Below are positions 45,172 to 53,596 of a stretch of DNA of 64,000 bases, piece by piece. The stretch comes from Ornithinimicrobium murale. GTDB taxonomy: Bacteria; Actinomycetota; Actinomycetes; Actinomycetales; Dermatophilaceae. The notes beneath the pieces were generated by a model. It was not told where the DNA came from and made no database searches. It saw nothing but the letters and a program-made list of their open reading frames with translations. The position numbers were made by a program, and so were the translations under genes. Each line of letters opens with the position of its first letter. The first letter of the stretch is position 1. The stretch spans positions 222,536 through 286,535 of the forward strand of contig NZ_QLVD01000010.1 in assembly GCF_003352835.1 (NCBI RefSeq), in the 5' to 3' direction.

Positions 45172-48100
45172 CTAGGCGGACTGCGGCTGCACGTCGCGCA
45201 GCCGCTGGGACACGACCGTCGTCACGCCGTCCCCCTTCATCGAGACGCCGTAGAGCGCGTCGGCGACCTCCATGGTGCGCTTCTGGTGGGTGATGACAAT
45301 CAGCTGGCTGGAGTCGCGCAGCTCAGCGAACAGCGTGATGAGCCGGCCCAGGTTGGTGTCGTCCAGTGCCGCCTCGACCTCGTCCATGATGTAGAACGGG
45401 CTCGGCCGCGCCTTGAAGATCGACACCAGCAGTGCCACCGCGGTCAGCGACCGCTCGCCACCGGAGAGCAGCGAGAGCCGCTTGATCTTCTTGCCGGGCG
45501 GGCGGGCCTCGACCTCGATGCCGGTGGTCAGCATGTCCCCGGGGTTGGTGAGCGTCAACCGACCCTCGCCCCCGGGGAACAGCCTCCCGAAGACCCCGGC
45601 GAACTGCTCGGCAGTGTCCTCGAAGGCCTCGGCGAAGACCCGCTCGACGCGCTCGTCGACCTCCTTGATGATGCCGAGCAGGTCCTCCTTGGAGCGCCGC
45701 AGGTCCTCGACCTGCTCGGTGAGGAACTTGTGCCGCTCCTCCAGCGCCGCAAACTCCTCCAGTGCCAGCGGGTTGACCTTGCCCAGCGCGGAGAGCTTGC
45801 GCTCCGCCCGGCGCAGGCGCTTGTCCTGCTCCTCACGCACGAAAGGTGCTGGCTCCGGCAGGTCCTCCGGGTCGTCATCAGGCCCAGGCACCGCCGGGAC
45901 CAGCTGGTGCGGGCCGAACTCCTCGATCAGGGCCTCGGGGGCCACGCCGAGCTCCTCGACCGCCCGGGTCTGCAGGGCCTCGATGCGCAGCCGCTGCTCG
46001 GCGCGGGCCACCTCGTCGCGGTGGACCGAGTCGGTGAGGTCGCGCAGCTCGTCCCCGAGCGTCGAGACCCGGCCCCGTGCCTCGGCCAGGCGCGTGTCGC
46101 GCTCGGCGGCCTGGGCGCGTGCCCGGTCTCGGACGGTGGCGGCCTCCCCCACCAGGGCGCGCACCTCCTCCAACAGGTATGCCGATCCGTCGGCGACGGC
46201 GGTCGCGACCCGGGCGGCGTGGGCCCGGCGCTCGCGACGGGCGGCGGCCCGTTCGCGGGCGGCGATCTCGGAGCGGGCGGCGGCCTCCAGGGACTCGGCC
46301 CGTCCCTGCAGGGCCCGGCCGCGTTCCTCCTGGGTGCGCAGGGACAGCCGCACCTCGGTCTCCTTAGTGCGCGCGGCTGCGGCGACGGCCGCCAGCCGGT
46401 CGCGCTCCTGGGTGCTCGGCTCCTCCTCGCCGGGCTCGGCTTCGGCGTCGGCCAGCCGCTGGGCCAGGGCCTGCAGGTCCACCCGGCCGGCCTCCAGTGC
46501 CTCCTCCGCTGAGGCGATGGAGGCGGTGGTGCGCTCGTGCTCCGAGCGTGCGGCGCGCACGGCCGACCCGAGCTGACCCAGTTTCTCGGCGACGGCGGCC
46601 ATCTTGGCGTCGGAGTCGTGGAGAGCGTCCAGCGCCTGCTGGGCGGCTGCGGTGTGCCGCGTGAGCTGTTCCTTGGCGGTGGCCAGGGCAAAGGTGGCCT
46701 GTTCTCCCCGGGTGGTCGCGGCGGCCAGCTGCTCCTGGGCCTCATCGAGCGCGCTCTGGATCTCCAGGAGGCTCGGCGCGGCCGAGCTTCCTCCGCGGAC
46801 CCAGCCCTCGGCATACACATCGCCGTCCCGGGTGACCGCGGTGATCTGGTGCCGGGCGACCAGCTCGGCGGCCGCGGCGTCGTCCTCGACGACCGCCACC
46901 CGGTGCAGGAGGGCCTCGACCGCGGGCGCCGCCGCCTCAGCCAGTGTGACGACCTCGCGGGCCCAGACCGCGCCGTGTCCCAGCTCCGGCCAGTCGCTGG
47001 TGTCGACCGGGGGCGCCGTCCGCGGGACCAGGAGAGCAGCCCGGCCCTGGTCCTCGGAGCGCAGGGTGGCGACGGCAGTGCGGGCCTGGTCGAGGGACTC
47101 CATGACCAGGCCGTCGCCGGCCCAGCCCAGGGCCGCGGCGAGGGCGGCTTCGTAGCCGGTCTGCACGGTGACCAGGCTGGTCACCGTGCCCACCACGCCA
47201 CGCCCCTCCGGCTCGGCCAGCAGCGCGGCGGCGCCGTCCTTGCGGCGCAGGCTCAGCTCCAGGGCCTCACAGCGGGCCGTGAGGCTCAAGCGCTGGGACT
47301 CCGCGGTCCGGACCTCCTCGGTGAGCCGCTCGACATCCGCGGCGGCGGCGACTCGTGCGGCCTCGGCGTTCTCATAGTCCTGGTCGAGGCTCTCCTCGCC
47401 CTCCTCGACGTCCAGGACGCGACCCTCGAGCGCGGCGAACTCCTGCTCCGCGTCGGCCGACCGGGTGGTGATGGACTCCAGGGCTGCGCGCAGACGGCCG
47501 ACCTCGGCCTCCCCGGCCTCCTGCTTGCTGCGCGCCGCGGCGACCTTGCCGGAGAGCCGGGCCAGGCCTTCCCGCCGGTCCGCTGCCGCGCGCGCGAGCC
47601 GGGTCAGACGCTGCTGTTCCTCGTGGTGGGCGGCCTCGGCGTCGCGCCGCTCCTGCTCGGCCGCCTGCAGGGACTCCCCGATGCCGGCGACCTCCTGCTC
47701 CAGCTGCTGCTCCTGCTCACGCAGGGCGGCGGCCTGGGCGCGCAGCTTCTCCGGGTCACGACCCTGCTCGGAACCGCTAGTGGCCTCCTCCTCGCTCTCA
47801 CTCGCCAGGAGGCGCACCCGCTCGCGCGCCAGGTCAGCGGTGGCGGAGGTGCGCTCGACGAGGGAGGACAGGGCATACCACTGATCCTGCGCCGCATTGA
47901 GCGCCGGCGCGGCCTCGGCGGCCTCGGCCTCCAGCTCGGCGACCGTGGACTGCGCGACCGCCAGTGCCTCCTGCACGGAGGTGCGCCTGTTGATCATGGC
48001 GGTCTCGTCGGCCAGTTCCTGCTCAAGGGTGCTGGTGAGCTGCACGAGGTCGTCGGCCAGGATGCGCAGGCGGGCGTCGCGCACCTCGGCCTGGATGCTG

Positions 48101-48747
48101 GCTGCACGCCGGGCGGTCTCGGCCTGTCGTCCCAGGGGTCCCAGCTGGCGACGGATCTCGGAGGTCAGGTCGCCCAGCCGGGTGAGGTTGCCCTCCATCG
48201 TCTCCAGCTTGCGCAGCGCCTTCTCCTTGCGCTTGCGGTGTTTCAGGACGCCGGCCGCCTCCTCGATGAAGCCGCGGCGCTCCTCGGGCGTGGCCCGCAG
48301 GACAGCGTCGAGCTGGCCCTGGCCGACGATGACGTGCATCTCCCGGCCGATGCCGGAGTCGGAGAGCAGCTCCTGGATGTCCAGCAGTCGGCAGGAGGTG
48401 CCGTTGATGGCATAGTCCGAGCCGCCGTTGCGGAACATGGTCCGCGAGATCGTGACCTCGGAGTAGTCGATCGGTAGCGCGCCGTCGGTGTTGTCAATCG
48501 TCATCGTGACCTCGGCGCGGCCCAACGGGGCACGGCCGGAGGTGCCGGCGAAGATCACGTCCTCCATCTTGCCGCCGCGCAGGCTCTTGGCGCCCTGCTC
48601 GCCCATCACCCAGGCCAGGGCGTCGACGACGTTGGACTTGCCGGACCCGTTGGGACCGACAATGCACGTGATGCCCGGCTCCAGACGCAGCTTTGTGGCC
48701 GAGGCGAACGACTTGAACCCCTTGAGGGTCAGGCTCTTGACATACAC
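45172..48747 (-). CDS. smc: Chromosome segregation protein SMC
   Basis: Condensin ATPase that compacts and aligns newly replicated chromosomes with ScpA/ScpB. 1191 aa. The head N-terminus has YVKSLTLKGFKSFASAT and Walker A GPNGSGKSNVVDAL (about 31–44), then SGRAPLGRAEVTMTIDN. Two very long Glu/Ala/Arg coiled coils flank a hinge near 500–650 (LAEPEGRGVVGTVTSLV … DGDVYAEGWVRGGS). The C-terminal head carries the ABC signature LLSGGERSLTAVALL and Walker B PFYIMDEVEAALDD. GTG 48747 chosen by homology (VYVKSLTL); AGGAG is 12 nt upstream. First gene of a group after acyP. Confidence 0.96.
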   Translation of the reverse strand: MYVKSLTLKGFKSFASATKLRLEPGITCIVGPNGSGKSNVVDALAWVMGEQGAKSLRGGKMEDVIFAGTSGRAPLGRAEVTMTIDNTDGALPIDYSEVTISRTMFRNGGSDYAINGTSCRLLDIQELLSDSGIGREMHVIVGQGQLDAVLRATPEERRGFIEEAAGVLKHRKRKEKALRKLETMEGNLTRLGDLTSEIRRQLGPLGRQAETARRAASIQAEVRDARLRILADDLVQLTSTLEQELADETAMINRRTSVQEALAVAQSTVAELEAEAAEAAPALNAAQDQWYALSSLVERTSATADLARERVRLLASESEEEATSGSEQGRDPEKLRAQAAALREQEQQLEQEVAGIGESLQAAEQERRDAEAAHHEEQQRLTRLARAAADRREGLARLSGKVAAARSKQEAGEAEVGRLRAALESITTRSADAEQEFAALEGRVLDVEEGEESLDQDYENAEAARVAAAADVERLTEEVRTAESQRLSLTARCEALELSLRRKDGAAALLAEPEGRGVVGTVTSLVTVQTGYEAALAAALGWAGDGLVMESLDQARTAVATLRSEDQGRAALLVPRTAPPVDTSDWPELGHGAVWAREVVTLAEAAAPAVEALLHRVAVVEDDAAAAELVARHQITAVTRDGDVYAEGWVRGGSSAAPSLLEIQSALDEAQEQLAAATTRGEQATFALATAKEQLTRHTAAAQQALDALHDSDAKMAAVAEKLGQLGSAVRAARSEHERTTASIASAEEALEAGRVDLQALAQRLADAEAEPGEEEPSTQERDRLAAVAAAARTKETEVRLSLRTQEERGRALQGRAESLEAAARSEIAARERAAARRERRAHAARVATAVADGSAYLLEEVRALVGEAATVRDRARAQAAERDTRLAEARGRVSTLGDELRDLTDSVHRDEVARAEQRLRIEALQTRAVEELGVAPEALIEEFGPHQLVPAVPGPDDDPEDLPEPAPFVREEQDKRLRRAERKLSALGKVNPLALEEFAALEERHKFLTEQVEDLRRSKEDLLGIIKEVDERVERVFAEAFEDTAEQFAGVFGRLFPGGEGRLTLTNPGDMLTTGIEVEARPPGKKIKRLSLLSGGERSLTAVALLVSIFKARPSPFYIMDEVEAALDDTNLGRLITLFAELRDSSQLIVITHQKRTMEVADALYGVSMKGDGVTTVVSQRLRDVQPQSA

Positions 48748-48861
48748 GTGGAAAGGCAGCTCCTGTGCGGCGGACTTCCGGTCACTGTACCGGCGGACGA
48801 CCCCGATCACCCGCACCTCGGCACCGTCGGCCGAAACACACCCCCGCTGACCGCGTGCTGC

Positions 48862-49143
48862 TCAGCGCTCCCGGAAGCCGACGAGGTCGGCCGTGGGCTG
48901 GTGCCACTGGACCGTGATCCCCGAGACGTGACCAGGTCTGCTGCGTAGCGACTGCTCCTCGCCGAGCAGCTCGATCAGGGCGCTGACCGCGTCCTCAGGT
49001 CCCTGGGCGTTCACCTCGACGCGCCCGTCGGGCAGGTTGCGGGCGTGCCCGACCAGCCCCAGCTCGAGCGCCCGGGCGCGCGTCCACCACCGGAAGCCCA
49101 CGCCCTGGACCCGGCCCCTGACAAACACCAGTGCACTGACCAC
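48862..49143 (-). CDS. acyP: Acylphosphatase
   Basis: 93 aa. Hydrolyses acyl phosphates. Phosphate-binding signature VRGRVQGVGFRWW (about 7–19) contains the catalytic Arg; the Asn in GHARNLPDGRVEVNAQG (about 33–49) is the second catalytic residue. GTG 49143 is preceded after 6 nt by TACACT, so leaderless; the frame upstream is only mutM antisense. Lies between mutM and smc, the usual place. Confidence 0.93.
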   Translation of the reverse strand: MVSALVFVRGRVQGVGFRWWTRARALELGLVGHARNLPDGRVEVNAQGPEDAVSALIELLGEEQSLRSRPGHVSGITVQWHQPTADLVGFRER

Positions 49144-49166
49144 GGGGTCAGTGTAGGGAGCCGCGC

Positions 49167-50063
49167 TCACCTGCGCGGGGTCCGTGGGCGGGGTTGGCAC
49201 CGCGGGCAGTAGTGCGAGGACCGGTTCATGAAGGCCTCGCGCCGGATGGGCGTGCCGCACCGGTCGCACGGCTGCCCTGCGCGGCCGTAGGCGTGCAGGG
49301 ACCGGTCGAAGTAGCCGCTGGCGCCGTTGACATTGACATAGAGGGAGTCGAAGCTCGTGCCGCCCTGCCCCAGCGCCTCGCGCATCACCTCGGTGGCGTG
49401 GTCGAGGACGCGCCCGAGCGACGGCTTGGTCAGGGCGGAGGTCTCCCGCAGCGGGTTCACCCGCGCCCGCCAGAGCGCCTCGTCGGCATAGATGTTGCCG
49501 ACGCCACTGATCAGCCCCTGGTCCAGGAGGGCCCGTTTGACGGCCGTATGCCGACGCTTGAGCGCGCGGACCACCGCCGGTTGGTCGTAGGCCGGCTCGA
49601 GCGGGTCGGGGGCGATGTGCTCGACGGGGACCGGGAGGCCGTGCCGGTGGCTGTTGTGGGGGCTCAGGTCCGGCACGAGCGGGGTGAGTGCCAGGCCACC
49701 GAAGGTGCGCTGGTCGACGAAGCGGAGCTGTGGGCCGTCGTCGGCGAAGTCGAAGGTGGCGTGCAGGTGCTTCTCGCGTGGTGCCTCGGGGCGTTCGACC
49801 AGGAGCTGTCCGCTCATCCCGAGGTGGATCACGAGCGCGTGCGGGTCGTCATGTGGCGACTGGACGACGAGCCAGAGGTACTTCCCACGGCGGTCAGCCG
49901 TCAGCACCCGTGCCCCGGCGAGCCGGGCGGCCAGGTCGGCGGGCCCGGCCTCGTGACGGCGGGCGACGCGGGCACCGGTGATGGTGGCGGCGGCGATGTC
50001 TCGCCCGACGACGTGGTCGGCCAGCCCGCGTCGGACGACCTCGACCTCCGGGAGCTCCGGCAC
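49167..50063 (-). CDS. mutM: Formamidopyrimidine-DNA glycosylase (Fpg/MutM)
   Basis: Removes 8-oxoguanine and nicks the strand. 298 aa. N-terminal catalytic [13 protein letters not shown] (Pro2/Glu3) is directly after the start; HLGMSGQLL and the Lys loop, [30 protein letters not shown] (H2TH), and the zinc finger [13 protein letters not shown]…CPRCQ close the protein. GTG 50063 follows the rnc stop by 6 nt. Operon rnc–mutM. Confidence 0.97.
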   Translation of the reverse strand: MPELPEVEVVRRGLADHVVGRDIAAATITGARVARRHEAGPADLAARLAGARVLTADRRGKYLWLVVQSPHDDPHALVIHLGMSGQLLVERPEAPREKHLHATFDFADDGPQLRFVDQRTFGGLALTPLVPDLSPHNSHRHGLPVPVEHIAPDPLEPAYDQPAVVRALKRRHTAVKRALLDQGLISGVGNIYADEALWRARVNPLRETSALTKPSLGRVLDHATEVMREALGQGGTSFDSLYVNVNGASGYFDRSLHAYGRAGQPCDRCGTPIRREAFMNRSSHYCPRCQPRPRTPRR

Positions 50064-50069
50064 GGCTGG

Positions 50070-50882
50070 TCAGTCGCTGGGGGTCTGGGTGGGTGGCGCG
50101 GACCGGGCGGACTGCTCGGTCTCCACGTCCTCGACCACTGTCGCCCGCTCGGTGAGCAGCTTCCAGGCGGCCTCTGCGGCCTTCTGCTCAGCCGCCTTCT
50201 TGCTGCGCCCCACACCGGTCCCGAGTGCCTCGTCGTTGACGACGGCAGTCGCAGTGAACACCTTGTCGTGGTCGGGACCGTCCTCGGCGATGTGGTAGTT
50301 CGGCGAGGTGGGGGTCTCGGTGGAGACGAGCTCCTGAAGGCTCGTCTTCCAGTCCAGGGCGGCCCCCAGGTTGGCGGTGTGCTCCATGAGCGGGTCCAGC
50401 AGGTGGTGGACGAAGGTGTCAGCCGCTGCCAGACCGACGGAGACATAGACGCAGCCGATCACCGCCTCGGTGGTGTCGGCCAGGATCGAGGCCTTGTCCC
50501 GCCCGCCGGTGGACTCCTCGCCACGACCGAGCAGGACGTAGTCACCCAGACCCATGGTGCGGGCGACGTCCGCGAGCGCGCGGGAGTTCACGACGGCCGC
50601 GCGCAGCTTGGCCAGCTGTCCCTCGGGGAGGTCCGGGTGCCGGCTGTAGAGGGTGTCGGTGACGACCAGGCCCAGCACCGAGTCGCCCAGGAACTCCAGG
50701 CGCTCGTTGTGCGGCACGTTGCCGTTCTCGTAGGCATAGGAACGGTGCGTGATGGCACGGCGAAGCAGCGCCTCGTCGCAGGCCTGCCCGACCACCTCAG
50801 CGAGGTAGTCGCGCAGGTCTGCGAGGGGGCGCTGCTCGGAGGCGGCAGAGCCGTCCGAGCTGGAGCCGGAGCCCGACGTCAT
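50070..50882 (-). CDS. rnc: Ribonuclease III
   Basis: Double-strand RNA endonuclease for rRNA and mRNA processing. 270 aa from ATG 50882. Catalytic signature [17 protein letters not shown] (about 58–74) and [13 protein letters not shown] (Mg2+ residues Asp/Glu); C-terminal dsRNA-binding motif with [14 protein letters not shown] and [18 protein letters not shown]. Flexible Gly/Ser/Asp N-terminus and acidic C-terminal tail are unconserved. Follows rpmF by 14 nt. Confidence 0.96.
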   Translation of the reverse strand: MTSGSGSSSDGSAASEQRPLADLRDYLAEVVGQACDEALLRRAITHRSYAYENGNVPHNERLEFLGDSVLGLVVTDTLYSRHPDLPEGQLAKLRAAVVNSRALADVARTMGLGDYVLLGRGEESTGGRDKASILADTTEAVIGCVYVSVGLAAADTFVHHLLDPLMEHTANLGAALDWKTSLQELVSTETPTSPNYHIAEDGPDHDKVFTATAVVNDEALGTGVGRSKKAAEQKAAEAAWKLLTERATVVEDVETEQSARSAPPTQTPSD

Positions 50883-50896
50883 CCTGACGGGGGACT

Positions 50897-51091
50897 TCAG
50901 CCCTGGTGCTCGGTGCGCTCTGCGGCGTCGTAGTGACGCCCCGCGTAGGTGCCGCAGGACGGGCACGCCATGTGGGGCTGCTTGAGCTCCTTGCACTGCG
51001 GGCAGGTGCTCACCGCGACCGGTGACGCCTTCCAGTTGGCGCGGCGCGAACGGGTGTTGGAGCGGGACATCTTCCGCTTCGGGACAGCCAC
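50897..51091 (-). CDS. rpmF: 50S ribosomal protein L32 (zinc-ribbon form)
   Basis: 64 aa. [19 protein letters not shown] is the L32 N-terminus; two CxxC pairs (CPQC and CPSC, 17 nt-coded spacing) show the C+ zinc-binding paralogue. GTG 51091 lies 1 nt after the DUF177 stop, a coupled DUF177–rpmF–rnc arrangement. Confidence 0.96.
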   Translation of the reverse strand: MAVPKRKMSRSNTRSRRANWKASPVAVSTCPQCKELKQPHMACPSCGTYAGRHYDAAERTEHQG

Positions 51092-51092
51092 G

Positions 51093-51677
51093 TCAGTTCC
51101 TCTTCTTCTCGTCGTCGGTGCCCGGGTGGGCCAGGTCGGCGAGAGCCGACCACCGTGGGTCAATCACGTCATGGTGGTGCTCCGGGTCGTCCGCCAGGCG
51201 TGCTCCGCACTCGGAGCACAGACCCGGACAGTCGTCCCGGCACACCGGCTGGAACGGCAGGGCGGTCACCACTGCGTCCCGAACCAGTTCCTCGAGGTCC
51301 ATCTGATCGTCCTCGAGCTCGTGCACATCGTCCTGCTCGTCCTCGCCGGCCGCCACCTGCTGGTGGTGGGCCGCACGGTCGGGGTAGGCGAACAGCTCCT
51401 GGAAGGTGACCTCGACCGGAATCTCGAGGTCGTCCAGGCACCGCACGCACACCCCGGTCGCAGTAGCCCCGACCGATCCAGTGGCCAGGACACCCTCCAT
51501 CACGGACTCCATGCGCAGCTCAAGCTCGACCGGGTCCCCGGCCTTGATTGCGATGACGTCCGTGCCGATCTGGTCCGGAGCCGTCACGACCCGAGAGGTC
51601 TCCTTCATAGCGCCCGCCCGGCGGACGAGCTCCCGGGTGTCGAAGACCCAGGGGCTCGCGGCGTCCTGCGTTGCCAT
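51093..51677 (-). CDS. DUF177 (YceD) family protein
   Basis: 194 aa, linked to 23S rRNA accumulation in E. coli and plants. Family features: N-terminal FDTRELVRRAGAM, strand-rich centre, and Cys pairs VCVRCLDDLE and CRDDCPGLCSECG that look like a zinc site; acidic stretch DEQDDVHELEDDQMDLEE between. ATG 51677 has GAGG 6 nt upstream. First gene of DUF177–rpmF–rnc–mutM; divergent from coaD. Confidence 0.92.
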   Translation of the reverse strand: MATQDAASPWVFDTRELVRRAGAMKETSRVVTAPDQIGTDVIAIKAGDPVELELRMESVMEGVLATGSVGATATGVCVRCLDDLEIPVEVTFQELFAYPDRAAHHQQVAAGEDEQDDVHELEDDQMDLEELVRDAVVTALPFQPVCRDDCPGLCSECGARLADDPEHHHDVIDPRWSALADLAHPGTDDEKKRN

Positions 51678-51794
51678 GTCGTCCCTCGCGTGTCGTGTGG
51701 ATCGGTCTGGACCCACGCAGGGACACAGACCGACACACTAGGTTAGCGGAGCGGCCCACGGCCCAACAAATCAGCGGGCCGGTAGGTTGGCGCC

Positions 51795-52271
51795 ATGACT
51801 CGCTGCCTCTGCCCCGGATCCTACGACCCGGTCACCAACGGGCACCTGGACATCATCGTGCGCGCCGCTGCACTCTACGACGACGTCGTCGTCGGCGTGC
51901 TGCACAACCCGTCCAAACGTGGCCGTTTCCCTGTCGAGCAACGTCTGGAGTTCATCCGGGAGGCGATCCCGGAGGGGCTGTCTGTGCGGGTCGAGGCGTT
52001 TGGGGGGCAGCTGCTGGTCGACATCGCTCGGGAGCTCGGAGCCACGGCGATCGTCAAGGGCCTGCGTGGCGGCACCGACTTTGCCTACGAACTGCCGATG
52101 GCCCTGATGAACCGGCACCTCACGGGGGTGGAGACGGTCTTCCTGCCCGGGGACCCTGCTCTGGAGCACGTCTCCAGCTCTCTGGTCTCCGAGGTCGCCA
52201 CCTATGGCGGGGACGTCACCGGTCTCGTCCCGGACCACGTGCGGGACGCGCTCATCGCCCGCCGCCGCTGA
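51795..52271 (+). CDS. coaD: Phosphopantetheine adenylyltransferase
   Basis: Fourth step of CoA synthesis: 4'-phosphopantetheine + ATP to dephospho-CoA. 158 aa. Nucleotidyltransferase motifs PGSYDPVTNGHLDII (TxGH, about 7–21), KGLRGGTDFAYELPMALMN (about 85–103) and the phosphate loop HVSSSLVSEVA, where the usual Arg/Lys of SSTxxR is Ser. TAGGTT lies exactly 6 nt before ATG with no Shine–Dalgarno: a clear leaderless promoter. The HAD gene starts 3 nt after its stop. Confidence 0.96.
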   Translation: MTRCLCPGSYDPVTNGHLDIIVRAAALYDDVVVGVLHNPSKRGRFPVEQRLEFIREAIPEGLSVRVEAFGGQLLVDIARELGATAIVKGLRGGTDFAYELPMALMNRHLTGVETVFLPGDPALEHVSSSLVSEVATYGGDVTGLVPDHVRDALIARRR

Positions 52272-52274
52272 CCC

Positions 52275-53003
52275 GTGGTCGACACCGAGGCTGGCGCCGC
52301 CGGGCCGGGACCGACGGGTCCGCCTCCGATCACGGCCGTCCTGTTCGACTTCCACCAGACGCTGGTGCACAGCGGGGACGCGGCTGCCTGGCTGGCGGCC
52401 GGCTGGACTGCGTGCGGACGCGGCGCAGATCCCCTCACCGGCCTGGGCAGCGGGCCCGCCTCCGCTGCGGCCGCCTTCCTGGACCGAGTCTGGGAGCACG
52501 CCCAAGAGATCGACCCCGACAGCTCACGCGACGAGAGTCCGGAGCGGCACCGGTCGGTCTTCCTGGCGACAGCGGCCCGCTGCCCGAGCCTGGACGCCGA
52601 CCTTGCGGAGGCGCTCTACGAGGCCATGCCCCGGCGCTGGGAGGCATATGCCGACACCGTCCCGGTGCTCACGGCTCTCCGTCAGCGGGGTGTGCGCACC
52701 GCGGTCGTCTCCAATGTCGGTTTCGATCTCCGACCGATCATCGAGCGCAGTGGCATGGACGTGGACGCCGTCGTGCTGTCCTACGAGGTCGGCAGTGTGA
52801 AGCCCGACGCCGGGATCTTCACCCGCGCTCTGGAGCTCCTGGGAGCGGCACCGCAGGAGGCACTCATGGTCGGCGACAGCTGGCGGGACGACTCCGGCGC
52901 CGCCGCGCTCGGCATCCGCACCCTCCTGCTCCCCCGTACGTCCGGGACGGTCCACGGCCTGGAATCCGTGCTGCGCCTGGTCGGATCGTCGCAGGGGCGC
53001 TGA
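52275..53003 (+). CDS. HAD-superfamily (subclass IA) hydrolase
   Basis: 242 aa. Motif I reads LFDFHQTLVHSG (about 22–33): nucleophile Asp is present, but the usual second Asp (DxDxT) is His. Motif II VVSNVGFD (about 143–150), motif III Lys in GSVKPDAGIF, motif IV VGDSWRDDSGAAALGIRT. So a phosphatase-like fold with an altered general-acid position. GTG start 3 nt after coaD; cotranscribed with it. Substrate unknown. Confidence 0.82.
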   Translation: MVDTEAGAAGPGPTGPPPITAVLFDFHQTLVHSGDAAAWLAAGWTACGRGADPLTGLGSGPASAAAAFLDRVWEHAQEIDPDSSRDESPERHRSVFLATAARCPSLDADLAEALYEAMPRRWEAYADTVPVLTALRQRGVRTAVVSNVGFDLRPIIERSGMDVDAVVLSYEVGSVKPDAGIFTRALELLGAAPQEALMVGDSWRDDSGAAALGIRTLLLPRTSGTVHGLESVLRLVGSSQGR

Positions 53004-53017
53004 ACGGTGCCCTCGTC

Positions 53018-53596
53018 TCAGACGTCCTCGGTCTGGACGTCGGGCTCCAGGTAGTGCACGACCGTCTCGCCGTAGCGGCGTGGCCCCATGGCCCTCAGCC
53101 CGTCGGGCAGGGTCGGGTCCGGTGAGCGGGCGCCGCGCTCGATGAGGACCAGGGCCTGAGGCGTCAGCCAGCCGTGGCTCACCAGCAACCCGAGCGTGTT
53201 GGTCAGCTCCTCCTCGGGGAGCGGATAGGGCGGGTCGAGCAGCACGAGGTCGAACGGCTCCGCCGGGCCGCGCTGCAGCACCCGGTCGACTGTCTCGGCC
53301 CGCACCTGGGCTGTGTCCTGCAGGCCGAGCTGCCCGACATTGGCCTCGATCAGTCGTGCCGTCCGGCGGTGGGACTCGACGAGGACGACCGCACCAGCTC
53401 CGCGGCTCGCTGCCTCGAGCCCGAGGGCGCCGGATCCGGCATACAGATCCAGCACCCGCGCCCCGTCGAGATCCAAGAGCGACTCGACCCGTGAGAACAG
53501 CGCCTCCCGGACCCGGTCGGTGGTGGGTCGGGTGTCGACACCTGGTGGCGCGCTCAGACGCCGGCCGCCGAGTCGCCCGGCAATGATCCTGGTCAC
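53018..53596 (-). CDS. rsmD: 16S rRNA (guanine966-N2)-methyltransferase
   Basis: 192 aa. TRIIAGRLGGRRLSAPPG start, DRVREALFSRVES (about 27–39), SAM loop VLDLYAGSGALGLEAASRGA (about 49–68), and catalytic LLDPPYPLPEEEL (N/DPPY, about 120). GTG abuts the recG stop directly (TGA|GTG), so the two are cotranslated. Convergent with the HAD gene, 14 nt apart. Confidence 0.95.
   Translation of the reverse strand: MTRIIAGRLGGRRLSAPPGVDTRPTTDRVREALFSRVESLLDLDGARVLDLYAGSGALGLEAASRGAGAVVLVESHRRTARLIEANVGQLGLQDTAQVRAETVDRVLQRGPAEPFDLVLLDPPYPLPEEELTNTLGLLVSHGWLTPQALVLIERGARSPDPTLPDGLRAMGPRRYGETVVHYLEPDVQTEDV

Noticed and set aside
46537..48477. 646-codon plus-strand open frame
   Set aside because: Antisense to smc; Leu/Gly/Gln-rich composition is the mirror of the Glu/Ala/Arg coiled coil.
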